The position numbers and the translations under genes were made by a program. Shown piece by piece: positions 25,187 through 35,559 of a stretch of 64,000 nt of DNA (position 1 is the first letter of the stretch; each line of letters opens with the position of its first letter). Where the stretch lies: positions 1 through 64,000 of the forward strand of contig NZ_AYZI01000003.1 in the NCBI RefSeq assembly GCF_001436645.1. The letters run 5' to 3'. The DNA is from Fructilactobacillus florum DSM 22689 = JCM 16035. Lineage in GTDB: Bacteria; Bacillota; Bacilli; Lactobacillales; Lactobacillaceae. The notes beneath the pieces are model-generated. The model was not told the DNA's origin and did no database searches. It worked only from the letters and a program-made list of their open reading frames with translations.

Positions 25187-25615
25187 CTACGTATTCTTTA
25201 AACTATTTTCTAGACGATTTAATAATATTTTTAATAAATTTTGTTCTTCGGTACTCCATTGATCAAAAAGTTTTCGCTCAAATTTATCGTAATTTTGCGA
25301 AATTATCTGACAAGCATCGGTCCCCTGATCAGCTACAGAATAAATTAATTGGCGTTTATCTTTACCAACTGATTGTTTGTGAATTACACCCTTTTCTAAC
25401 AAGCGTTTTAATTGGCGTGAAAGTGTTGAAGTGTCAAGAGTAGTTGTCTGAGCAAGTTTTTCCTGCGTATTAATGCCGTCACTAATTGCCAATAACAATG
25501 ACCACTCAGAAACAGTCAGTTGACCGGTTTTAGTAATCGATAATAAATGTTGTTGGTATCGTTTGCTTACGTTTTGTAACACCTTTAAACTACTTTTCAT
25601 CAGTCCAGCCTCCAA
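25187..25615 (-). CDS. MarR-family transcriptional regulator
   Basis: A 142-aa winged-helix protein with the recognition segment TTTLDTSTLSRQLKRLLEKG and wing VGKDKRQLIYSVADQG, bracketed by dimerisation helices. It is co-directional with and upstream of degV. The target is probably its own operon. Its ATG has AGGCTGGACTG rather than a strong ribosome site; the usual start near 25603 (MKSSLKVLQ) is an alternative. Confidence 0.88.
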   Translation of the reverse strand: MEAGLMKSSLKVLQNVSKRYQQHLLSITKTGQLTVSEWSLLLAISDGINTQEKLAQTTTLDTSTLSRQLKRLLEKGVIHKQSVGKDKRQLIYSVADQGTDACQIISQNYDKFERKLFDQWSTEEQNLLKILLNRLENSLKNT

Positions 25616-25730
25616 GCATAATTATAACATTAATTGCCTGTTACAAAATCACGTAAACTTAACATATTATACCAGTTTTAATCATAATCAGTTATACTAA
25701 AATTATGAGAAATTAAACGGAGGTTCCTTT

Positions 25731-27431
25731 ATGACATTTGATGGTTCTTTTACCCATGCCATGGTTCACCAGTTAACACCGCAGTTAACTGGTGGCCGGG
25801 TTACTAAAATTAGTGAACCGTATCCCAACGAGGTAATGCTCATTATTCGTGCTAACCACACTAATTACCAGGTACTCCTTTCAGCTAACCCAAATTTTGC
25901 AAGACTACAACTGACCAATCAATCTTTCACCAATCCCCCAGTTCCTAGTAATTTCACTATGACTCTAAGAAAACACTTGCAAGGCAGTTTTCTAAAAGAA
26001 ATGCATCAAGTTGAAAATGATCGAGTCGTTCATTTTCATGTCACCACTCGTAATGAAATTGGGGATGAGACCCAGCTGGTACTAGTACTTGAAATCATGG
26101 CGCGTCATAGCAATATCATTTTAGTTGAAGCACATAACCGTAATATTATTGACGCTGTTAAGCGAATTGGTGCTGATAAAAATCGTTATCGAACATTGTT
26201 ACCAGGGGTGAAATATCTCAATCCGCCCCAGCAGGATCGGATTAATCCGTTCACCATGACTAATCTAGAACTAATTCGTAAACTAGTGCATAATTTCCCA
26301 GCGGTAAATGTCTTAGCTGAACAATTACAGACAAATCTCCAAGGACTTAGCTATGAAACGGCGCTTAGTCTAGCGGAAACTATCCACAATCCAAATTTAG
26401 AAGTTAACACTGCGGTTACTAATTTCTTTGCAAATTTTGATAATCCAAAACCAGTTATCATAAAAACAAGCAGTGATCGATTAGACTATGCGGCTTTTCC
26501 ATCACCTGATAATCAGGTAGTGACAAGTTACGACACGTTAAGTTCCTTGTTGGATAATTTTTATCAAAAACAAGCTGAGCGTGAACGCGTGCGTGAGTTA
26601 GGATCCAGTTTATTCCAAGTCACGCGGACAGAACTTAAAAAAAATCGGCGAAAACTTAAAAAACTCAAGAAAACACGTGAACAGGCTCAAACCGCAAATG
26701 ATGATCGAATTTGTGGTGAATTGTTGATGACCTATTTAAATAAGGTTCCCGCTGGAGCCACTAGCGTTAGGCTCCCCAATTTTTATGATGAAAATCAACT
26801 ATTAACGATTAGTTTGCAACCAGATCGATCAGCAAATGGTAATGCGCAACACTATTTTAAGCAGTATCAAAAAAAGAAAAACTCACTTCAATACGTTACT
26901 ACCCAGATTGAAAATACCAAAACTGAAATTGATTACTTTGAAAACCTCACGAGTCAGTTAGAACTTGCAACTCCCACAGATTTGGTTGACATTAAAACTG
27001 AATTGACAAACGCTGGCTATCTTCATTCCAAGCAAAAACATTCCCGCGCTCGAACTAAAATTAGTCAGCCAGAAAAATTCATGGCTCCGGATGGAACGCT
27101 CATTTTAGTTGGGAAAAACAACTTCCAAAATGATCAACTAACTCTAAAAACCGCCGACAAACGTGATTATTGGTTACATGCCCAACAAATTCATGGCTCC
27201 CATGTCATTATCAAGTCGGCTAACCCCAACCCAGAAACTTTAAAAGCAGCGGCTACCCTAGCTGCTTATTTCTCTAAAGCACGTGCATCTGCTAACGTCC
27301 CTGTCGACTTTACCCAAGTCAAACACGTTAAAAAGCCTCGTGGTGGGAAACCTGGTTTTGTTCACTATACCGACCAAAAAACCATTTTTGTCACACCCAC
27401 CCCTGCTGCAGTTACAGCATTACGATCCTAA
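25731..27431 (+). CDS. rqcH: Ribosome quality control protein RqcH (NFACT family)
   Basis: RqcH binds stalled 50S subunits and adds C-terminal Ala tails to nascent chains for degradation. The 566-aa protein has the NFACT-N domain with MARHSNIILVE (near 124), a long coiled coil (about 285-330 and 380-420) and the NFACT-R domain with YWLHAQQIHGSHVII (near 480). The older name is fibronectin-binding protein (FbpA/PavA type). The gene is monocistronic with GGAGG before ATG and a strong terminator. Confidence 0.93.
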   Translation: MTFDGSFTHAMVHQLTPQLTGGRVTKISEPYPNEVMLIIRANHTNYQVLLSANPNFARLQLTNQSFTNPPVPSNFTMTLRKHLQGSFLKEMHQVENDRVVHFHVTTRNEIGDETQLVLVLEIMARHSNIILVEAHNRNIIDAVKRIGADKNRYRTLLPGVKYLNPPQQDRINPFTMTNLELIRKLVHNFPAVNVLAEQLQTNLQGLSYETALSLAETIHNPNLEVNTAVTNFFANFDNPKPVIIKTSSDRLDYAAFPSPDNQVVTSYDTLSSLLDNFYQKQAERERVRELGSSLFQVTRTELKKNRRKLKKLKKTREQAQTANDDRICGELLMTYLNKVPAGATSVRLPNFYDENQLLTISLQPDRSANGNAQHYFKQYQKKKNSLQYVTTQIENTKTEIDYFENLTSQLELATPTDLVDIKTELTNAGYLHSKQKHSRARTKISQPEKFMAPDGTLILVGKNNFQNDQLTLKTADKRDYWLHAQQIHGSHVIIKSANPNPETLKAAATLAAYFSKARASANVPVDFTQVKHVKKPRGGKPGFVHYTDQKTIFVTPTPAAVTALRS

Positions 27432-27478
27432 AAAATACATCCAATAGTTATTAATAACTATTGGATGTATTTTTTTTA
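27431..27478. terminator. Bidirectional terminator between rqcH and carB
   Basis: ATACATCCAATAGTTATT pairs with AATAACTATTGGATGTAT (perfect long stem), with A-run before and T-run after, serving both converging genes. Confidence 0.92.
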
Positions 27479-30016
27479 AAATGTTTCTGTTTCATTATCA
27501 ACCGCTAACCAAGCTCCAATTTCGAAATTACGGCGTTGTAAATCTTTACTGATTCCTAATTCACGAAACGGAAAAACGACCTGCATTTTTAAAGGATGCA
27601 GTTTAAATTGATCACTATTAATAATTTGACTTACATCGCTTATGTCAAAATGACTGGTATACATCTGCATTAATAATCTAATCCAATTAACTCCTGTAGC
27701 ATGGTTCAAAAAAATCGTTTCCGTAATTCTTAGTGGTGTAATGCCACTGAGTTCATAATTATTAGCACTATTTTTATGAAAAACAACTTGGATTAGACCG
27801 GTCAACTTGGTTTTTTGGACTGCTGCAACTGCTGTGTTAGTCAACTGAGCCAGTTCTGGAGTTTGCGCCGGAACGTAGTAGTCGGTTTGTTCTTCCAAGC
27901 CGTGCTTATTACAATCAGTTCGGCACCGAAATCCAACCGTGGCAATGGGGACTACGTCAGCTTTAGTTACCAACAAATCAACGTCCACCTCGCCATCAGG
28001 AACTTGCCATTCTCCAGTATTCTGATCAGGTGGTATGATAATTAATTTGAAAGAATGCTTCATCTTCTGCAATGCTCGAATTAAATAGTGGCGATTTCCG
28101 GGAAGAAATACGTAGGCGGGTTTTTCAATTGCGATAATAGCCTGAATTTCTCCTAGTTGAATCGGTTCCACGTACTGGCGATCACTCAATTCTGAAATTA
28201 GCGATACGGAGTTGGGATTGTTGTTTAAAATAATCGTTTTGATACCTAATTTTCGGAGCTGAATTAACATCTCTGCGGTATAAGTATCAGAGGCTGTATT
28301 GGGTCCTAAATGATTGCGACCTTTTCCAATAATTAGCGCACTATTACTACTTAATTGCGAAACCTCTGAATTTAAACCGTACGTACTGTAAAAAGCTGGC
28401 AGTCTTTCTGATAATTCTCCCGCCGTGGGTTCAATCATTTTATATGTTTTGGGACTAGGTAATTCTTCTTGTAGATTTTGTACTGATTCATTACTAGTGT
28501 TCCAAAAATTACAAAACATTCCATTTCCAAAGCCATATCGATTTCCCTCGGCAAGTGCTTCTGGACGTAGTTGATTTTTACGCACAAATTGAATGACATT
28601 CAAAATGTTTTTCATAATCTCAAAAAGTGCTGGATTAATCTTAGTTAGCTCACTCAAATCGGGCAATGAGTAACCCCGATTAATTGCTTCATATAGAATT
28701 AACAGTTGTTTATCAGTCGGGTGCAATAATTGTTGGATAATTTCATCTTCACTTAATTCTGAATAGCTAGGTAGTACGTCTTTAGGACTAGGCTGGGAAC
28801 TACGTAAAGCATGCATAAAAGCTGCTTCAAAGTTCGAACCAATGCCCATGGCTGCTCCAGTTGCCTTAGCTCGCCCTCCTAATTCAGGATTTGCCATTGT
28901 AAGATAGTCAAATGACCAAATTGGAATTTTAACCGTGATATGATCATACACAGGTTGTAACAGTGGCGTTAGTCGATGATAGGTCGCCGGCAATTGCATT
29001 ACATCTAAATCCTGATCAGCCAAGATATTAGCAACAACCATTGCTAAGGGATAACCACTAGCATGCGTTACTAAAGCCGTCGCACTGTTGAAAAAAGGAT
29101 TTACTTTAAAGACATAAGGGGTTTTCGTTGTTTGCTCAATCGCAAACTGAATGTGGCAAACCCCTTCAATACCTAAACAATCTAACAATCGAAAGGTTAG
29201 CGCCCGCAATTGCTGAATTTGATTAGCGGTCAAAGTCTGCGCAGGTACAAAAATTACAGAGTCAGTTGCATTAACTTTGATGGGATTCAAATCCTCCAAG
29301 GAAGACACAATGAGCTTATTACCGTGGCGATCACGCACCGCCACAATTCCAACTTCTTGATAATCACCAACAGATTGCGCTAGGGTTAATTGGTGAACTG
29401 GAGATTGCTGAAAGAGATCTTCAACGTTGTTATTTAATTCTTCCATATTTTGAAAAACGTGGCGATGCTGCAGGTTCTTAGGAGCATCAACTGCTTTAAT
29501 CGTAATTGGAAAATTGAGTTTGGTGAGCGTAGCTCGTAATTCAGAAAAATTAGAAACAAAAGTTGAGGAAACTACCGGAATCTGATTGTTGATTAATCGT
29601 TCAGCAATCACGGTGTTGGCATGCTGATTAGCAGTTTCAGTGCCAAACAAAGCAAGATTGTTTTTGTGTAAGCCAACTAACTTTACATTTAATTCGGCAA
29701 GTACGCCCTTTCTTGCCAAGCGTTGCACAATTTTCAAAGCATTCTTTTGACCAAAGATTGGGGTAATTGCATCAATTCGCTGTTCTTTTAAAACCCTAGT
29801 GACACTTTCAGTCGTTGGATTAGCAATAATTCGTTGTTTGGCCGGAAGTTCCGTTAGTAGCAACGAGTAGGCGTTGTCATCAATGACATAACAATCAATA
29901 CCGAGTTGCTCCCAAACTGCAATGGCTTGATAAGCGGCCGCATCTTGTTCACCCTCATGACCAATGTTAGATGGTCCGCCACCTAGAATGAGAATCCTTT
30001 TAAATTCCGAATTCAT
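27476..30016 (-). CDS. carB: Carbamoyl-phosphate synthase large-subunit homologue, shortened and catalytically degenerate
   Basis: Fold markers are clear (ILGGGPSNIGHEG, VVSSLEDLNPI, FVPAQTLT, KATGAAMGIG), but the protein is 846 aa instead of about 1060. In the first ATP-grasp half the metal-binding stretch IEMNPR of normal CarB reads FKVNPF, so Glu becomes Lys and Arg becomes Phe; the conserved EYEMEV reads EVGIVA. The second half keeps a Rossmann-like start (NSALIIGKGRNHLG) but lacks most of the ATP-binding subdomain, reads ELSGITP where IEVNPR is expected, and ends before the regulatory MGS-like domain. The frame is open and overlaps carA by 17 bases, so it appears maintained. It is probably not an active synthase; a structural or regulatory role in the pyrR operon is conceivable. 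Confidence 0.8.
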   Translation of the reverse strand: MNSEFKRILILGGGPSNIGHEGEQDAAAYQAIAVWEQLGIDCYVIDDNAYSLLLTELPAKQRIIANPTTESVTRVLKEQRIDAITPIFGQKNALKIVQRLARKGVLAELNVKLVGLHKNNLALFGTETANQHANTVIAERLINNQIPVVSSTFVSNFSELRATLTKLNFPITIKAVDAPKNLQHRHVFQNMEELNNNVEDLFQQSPVHQLTLAQSVGDYQEVGIVAVRDRHGNKLIVSSLEDLNPIKVNATDSVIFVPAQTLTANQIQQLRALTFRLLDCLGIEGVCHIQFAIEQTTKTPYVFKVNPFFNSATALVTHASGYPLAMVVANILADQDLDVMQLPATYHRLTPLLQPVYDHITVKIPIWSFDYLTMANPELGGRAKATGAAMGIGSNFEAAFMHALRSSQPSPKDVLPSYSELSEDEIIQQLLHPTDKQLLILYEAINRGYSLPDLSELTKINPALFEIMKNILNVIQFVRKNQLRPEALAEGNRYGFGNGMFCNFWNTSNESVQNLQEELPSPKTYKMIEPTAGELSERLPAFYSTYGLNSEVSQLSSNSALIIGKGRNHLGPNTASDTYTAEMLIQLRKLGIKTIILNNNPNSVSLISELSDRQYVEPIQLGEIQAIIAIEKPAYVFLPGNRHYLIRALQKMKHSFKLIIIPPDQNTGEWQVPDGEVDVDLLVTKADVVPIATVGFRCRTDCNKHGLEEQTDYYVPAQTPELAQLTNTAVAAVQKTKLTGLIQVVFHKNSANNYELSGITPLRITETIFLNHATGVNWIRLLMQMYTSHFDISDVSQIINSDQFKLHPLKMQVVFPFRELGISKDLQRRNFEIGAWLAVDNETETF

Positions 30017-31097
30017 TATTATTTAATCTCCTTCGAACTAGGATACTTTCGGTAAATTCTGCAAATAAGTCCAGACCACTATCAATGCCACTGGTTCCTT
30101 CTGGTGAAAATTGTACCGAAAAAGTTGGATAATCACGGCTTCGCAAACCTTGAATTGAATTATTAATTAGATCAACGAACGTAATAATCAGTCGATTATT
30201 ATCAATCGACTGGCGCTCAATTTGATATGTTTGCGATTGATCCGCATAGAGAATGTCATTGGTGATAATTTGTCGAATTGGATGGTGATTACCATGGACC
30301 CCACTTGCCATTTTCGTAACCGTTGCGCCGTTTGCAATCGCAATTAGTTCGTGCCCCAGACCAATTCCAAACAACGGCAAGCATGGTTGCAGCTTGATAA
30401 TCGTCTCTAACACCGTATTATCGATTTCTTCTGGTGCTCCCGGTCCCGATGAAATCACAACGCCTTCTGGAGCCAAACTAATAATTCCCTTAAAGTCGGT
30501 GTCCCACGGCACCACAATAATGTTGCAGTTTAGTTTTGCTAATTGACGAATAATCGATTCCCGCAGACCTAAATCAATAACAACAATGGTCATTCCACTC
30601 CCAGGCACCAGATAAGGTTTGGGGGTTGCAACGGCTTGAATTTGCTGATTACTAAGCACTGCTGCCGTTAGTTGATCAAAAGCATGTTCATCATTTGTAT
30701 TAACAATACTTGCCTTTTGCACGTGATGACTTTGTACATATTGTCGCAGAGCTCTAGTGTCAATTTTCCAAATTCCTGGAATCTGTCGTTCTCGTAAAAA
30801 CTCACTCAAATTTTGTGCCTTCAGAGGTGATTGATTAATATCTTCACGTTGATTTACTACGATTCCCTTCGCACTAGTGATGATTGATTCATAATTTTGC
30901 GGATTTGTTCCAATATTTCCAATTGACGGTTGGGTAAACATAATAATCTGATTATGGTACACCGGATCAGTAATGGCCTCCTGATAACCGTTTAAATCAG
31001 TATTAATGATTAATTCTCCCGTTGTATTCGAGAGATCCCCAAATCCTTCTCCTAAAAACGAAGTACCATCGTCTAAAATTAAGTATCTCTTTTCCAA
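30000..31097 (-). CDS. carA: Carbamoyl-phosphate synthase small-subunit homologue with lost glutaminase triad
   Basis: Residues 1-165 match the CarA N-terminal domain (YLILDDGTSFLGEGFG, GYQEAITDP, GIWKIDTRAL), and 170-365 the class I glutamine amidotransferase. The nucleophile elbow, normally GICLGHQ, reads GIGLGHE, so the catalytic Cys is Gly (codon GGT). The partner His in the usual xxHPE motif reads FSPEG, so His is Ser. Length (365 aa) is normal and the frame intact. It cannot release ammonia from glutamine by the standard mechanism. Located 32 bases after pyrR and overlapping carB, it forms a conserved-looking pyrR-carA-carB unit. Confidence 0.85.
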   Translation of the reverse strand: MEKRYLILDDGTSFLGEGFGDLSNTTGELIINTDLNGYQEAITDPVYHNQIIMFTQPSIGNIGTNPQNYESIITSAKGIVVNQREDINQSPLKAQNLSEFLRERQIPGIWKIDTRALRQYVQSHHVQKASIVNTNDEHAFDQLTAAVLSNQQIQAVATPKPYLVPGSGMTIVVIDLGLRESIIRQLAKLNCNIIVVPWDTDFKGIISLAPEGVVISSGPGAPEEIDNTVLETIIKLQPCLPLFGIGLGHELIAIANGATVTKMASGVHGNHHPIRQIITNDILYADQSQTYQIERQSIDNNRLIITFVDLINNSIQGLRSRDYPTFSVQFSPEGTSGIDSGLDLFAEFTESILVRRRLNNNEFGI

Positions 31098-31129
31098 CCT
31101 AGCACCTCACCTGATCACAATCCTTGCAA

Positions 31130-32585
<1,456 letters not shown>

Positions 32586-32586
<1 letters not shown>

Positions 32587-33056
32587 TACTCTTCTCCTCG
32601 TAATATCCCGATCATAATTAACAAAACTCCAAGCGTTAAATAACAATCGGCTAAATTAAAAATTGGAAAGTTGAAAATTTCCAGTTTTAACATATCGGTC
32701 ACAAAGCCATTTACCAATCGATCAAGAAGATTTCCAACCGTCCCAGTTAACATTAAACTTAGCCCCCAAAAGAGCCAAGCATTATTCCGATTAGTAATTA
32801 GAAAATAGCTAAACAATACTAAAGCAATCGCGGCTAGTAACGTAAAAACCCAGGAATGCCCACTTAAAAAACTCCATGCAGCCCCTGTGTTAGCTAGATT
32901 AGTTAGCGATAAGATTGGTGGAAGAAACGATCGACTCGTTCCAAGTGGAATTGATTGTGTTACAAATCCCTTCAGTAACTGATCAATTCCTAGCAAAATA
33001 AGACTACTGTCCAGAGTAATCCCGTACTTAACTAATTTTTGTTTAGAATAATCCAC
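32586..33056 (-). CDS. lspA: Lipoprotein signal peptidase (signal peptidase II)
   Basis: LspA cleaves signal peptides of prolipoproteins in the membrane. The 156-aa protein has four hydrophobic helices and the two catalytic Asp motifs, GNLLDRLVNGFVTD and FPIFNLADCYLTLG. It overlaps fhs by 14 bases upstream and rluD downstream, indicating one transcript. Confidence 0.94.
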
Positions 33057-34701
33057 TAATTTCCCCTTGATCAGTTATTTTCATGTTACTAGCGGCCGGC
33101 ATGGTCGGTAAGCCGGGCATGGTAATGATCTTACCTGCTTGTGCAACAATGAATCCAGCGCCTAATTTAGGTTCTAGCTTGGTAATATGAATCTCAAAAC
33201 CAGTTGGAGCCCCCATTTTTTGGGGATCATCGGTTAAAGAATACTGTGTTTTAGAGATGCAGACAGGTAATTTATCCCATCCTCGTTGTTTAATATCAAT
33301 TAACTGCGAGTGAGCGCTTTCGCTAAAAGTTACCTTTCTTGCCCCGTAACTTCGTTGCGCAATTTTGGTTAATTTAAGTTCTAATGAGTCTTGTGGCTTG
33401 TAGGTTCGATGAAAATCTGCAGTTTGATCGCAGGCTTTTTGAACCAGTTTGCCTAATTCAAGGGCCCCCGCACCTCCATTTTGAAAAGTAGTAGTAAGTG
33501 CGTGGGGAACATGACGTTTTTGTAAATGCTGTTCAAGTAGAGCAAGCTCTGCATCCGTGTCGCTGGAAAATTGATTAATGGCCACGATAACTGGTTTTCC
33601 ATAAGCTTCCATCGCCTGTACATGCCGATCTAAGTTTGCAACCCCTTGTCGCAACGCCGGCATATTTTCTTGATCCAAAGTAGATTCTGCTTGATTCCCA
33701 TTTAGTTTCAGGGAACGAACAGATGCTACCACTACCACCGCATCGGGGGTCTTTTGTAATTGTGGCGTGACTAGATCCATGAACTTCTGTCCGCCTAAAT
33801 CAGCTCCAAAGCCGGCTTCTGTTAGAGTATAGTCAGCAGTTTTAAGCCCTAACTTCGTTGCCAAAATACTATTGCATCCCATCGCAATATTGGCAAACGG
33901 CCCCCCATGAACGATTGCTGGCGTTCCTGCTAGCGTTTGAACTAAGTTTGGTTGCAACGCATCTTTTAAAATAATGGTTAATGCATCTTGAACCCCAAGA
34001 TCGCTAACTAGAACTGGTTCGTGCTTTTGATTATACCCAATCAAAATCTGTCCTAGCCGATGCTTTAAGTCCGCTAAATTAGCAGCTAGACACAAAATTG
34101 CCATGATTTCACTTGCAGCTGTAATACTAAAAGAGCTGTTAGCGGGTTGCTGCTCACGCAGTTTTCCTCGTTGCAGCTGAATTCGACGTAATCCTCGATC
34201 ATTAACATCCTCTACTCGATTCCAGACAATGTTATCGGGATCAAGATTGAGCGGGTTGCCATGAAAAATAGAGTTATCGATCAAGGCTGCCAGTGTATTG
34301 TGAGCCTCTGTAATGGCATGTAAATCACCCGTAAAATTAAGGTTAATTTCAATCATGGGTTCAATTTGGGAATAACCACCGCCAGCAGCCCCGCCCTTCA
34401 TGCCGAAAACCGGTCCCATGGAAGGTTCACGAATAGCAATAGCCGTCCGCTGTCCTAGCTTTGTGAGCGCATCACCCAGTCCAATTAATACGGTCGACTT
34501 GCCCTCTCCAGCCTTAGTTGGATTGGTGGCCGTCACCAGGACTAATTTTTGTTTTGTCTCTTGATCAGGAACTTGATTACTGATCTTTGCAATCTGATTT
34601 CCATAAGCAGACTGGGCGGATGAAGGAATATTTAGTTTTGCTGCGATCTTACTAATCGGCTCTAAGCGAGCTTCTTGAGATATTTCAGCATCTGTTTTCA
34701 T
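33043..34701 (-). CDS. fhs: Formate--tetrahydrofolate ligase
   Basis: Fhs makes 10-formyl-THF from formate, THF and ATP for purine and one-carbon metabolism. The P-loop TKAGEGKSTVLIGLG (near 62-76) and substrate regions REPSMGPVFGMKGGAAGGG and ITEAHNTLAALIDN are highly conserved. Length (552 aa) is normal. It is the second gene of the ebsA-fhs-lspA-rluD-pyrR-carA-carB run. Confidence 0.95.
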   Translation of the reverse strand: MKTDAEISQEARLEPISKIAAKLNIPSSAQSAYGNQIAKISNQVPDQETKQKLVLVTATNPTKAGEGKSTVLIGLGDALTKLGQRTAIAIREPSMGPVFGMKGGAAGGGYSQIEPMIEINLNFTGDLHAITEAHNTLAALIDNSIFHGNPLNLDPDNIVWNRVEDVNDRGLRRIQLQRGKLREQQPANSSFSITAASEIMAILCLAANLADLKHRLGQILIGYNQKHEPVLVSDLGVQDALTIILKDALQPNLVQTLAGTPAIVHGGPFANIAMGCNSILATKLGLKTADYTLTEAGFGADLGGQKFMDLVTPQLQKTPDAVVVVASVRSLKLNGNQAESTLDQENMPALRQGVANLDRHVQAMEAYGKPVIVAINQFSSDTDAELALLEQHLQKRHVPHALTTTFQNGGAGALELGKLVQKACDQTADFHRTYKPQDSLELKLTKIAQRSYGARKVTFSESAHSQLIDIKQRGWDKLPVCISKTQYSLTDDPQKMGAPTGFEIHITKLEPKLGAGFIVAQAGKIITMPGLPTMPAASNMKITDQGEISGLF

Positions 34702-34721
34702 TGCTACGCCCTTCCTTTTAA

Positions 34722-35108
34722 CTATTTACGACCAATTAATTCAGTAAACTCAATTACAGAATTAGTTGGTAACAACAAGGTATAGGTTTTTTTGTCGGTT
34801 TCAAACCGGACCGTATTTCGTTTAGCAGAAACATGATGAATACCACTAATTTTAATCTTTTTTCCAAAGGGATTCAAAACCCGATGGATTTCAATCTCAT
34901 CTTTAGTGATGTAAATTCTACGAAAATAAATCTGTAGCCAGCATAATAATAAAAACAATCCCAAAAATGCCAGAGTGATATTTTGAAAGTGAGTGATCTC
35001 TAACCAAATGATGATTCCCACAAATAATACTATCAAAGTCCAACTCCAGTAGATACAGCTAGTTAATAGTTGTGGCTGATATAAAAACTTTCTCTTTTGC
35101 GTTACCAT
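34722..35108 (-). CDS. EbsA-family membrane protein
   Basis: A 128-aa protein with two N-terminal membrane helices (about 18-38 and 46-66) and a C-terminal beta-rich domain (YITKDEIEIHRVLNPFGKKI) resembling a PH-like fold. This is the EbsA layout common in Lactobacillales, named from enterococcal binding substance genes. It starts the minus-strand fhs operon; only 40 bases separate it from the divergent RNase H-like gene, as commonly seen. Function not established. Confidence 0.7.
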   Translation of the reverse strand: MVTQKRKFLYQPQLLTSCIYWSWTLIVLFVGIIIWLEITHFQNITLAFLGLFLLLCWLQIYFRRIYITKDEIEIHRVLNPFGKKIKISGIHHVSAKRNTVRFETDKKTYTLLLPTNSVIEFTELIGRK

Positions 35109-35148
35109 AATAATCTAATCCACCTTAATTTTGATTGGAGTTTTTAAT

Positions 35149-35559
35149 ATGTATTTTAAGTTATATTCTGACGGAGCATACCAACCACGTAACCAGCAAG
35201 GAGCTGGCGGCGTGATAATCGTTTCTCAGCATCAGCAAAAACAATTAAAGACATCCTTCATTGCTACCAGCAATCATACCGCAGAATTTCAGGCTTGTAT
35301 ATTTGCTTTTACAAGCTTAAAACAAAAGCTAACTACATCAGAACGCAGCTCAGCTATCGTAACTTATTACACCGATAGTCGACTGGTTGCAGAAAGCATC
35401 ACCAAGCACTATGCCAAGCACTATCAGCCACAGGTCGATCAAATCATCGCCCTACAAACTGAATTTAAGTTGGTATTTAATAACTGGTTGCCAGATTCAC
35501 ATAATCATGGTGCTCATGAATTAGCTCAACAAGCGCTACATCAAGTGGATCAAAGGTAG
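35149..35559 (+). CDS. Ribonuclease HI-family protein
   Basis: The 136-aa protein has the RNase H fold with three acidic residues visible: Asp in LYSDGAY (residue 8), Glu in HTAEFQAC, and Asp in YYTDSRLV. The fourth metal ligand, Asp in the usual ADxLA, is His here (GAHELAQQ), as in several short Gram-positive RNase HI-like proteins (YpeP/RnhA-like). The ATG at 35149 is preferred over TTG 35131 because TTGGAG lies before it. Activity on RNA-DNA hybrids is likely but not certain. Confidence 0.8.
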   Translation: MYFKLYSDGAYQPRNQQGAGGVIIVSQHQQKQLKTSFIATSNHTAEFQACIFAFTSLKQKLTTSERSSAIVTYYTDSRLVAESITKHYAKHYQPQVDQIIALQTEFKLVFNNWLPDSHNHGAHELAQQALHQVDQR

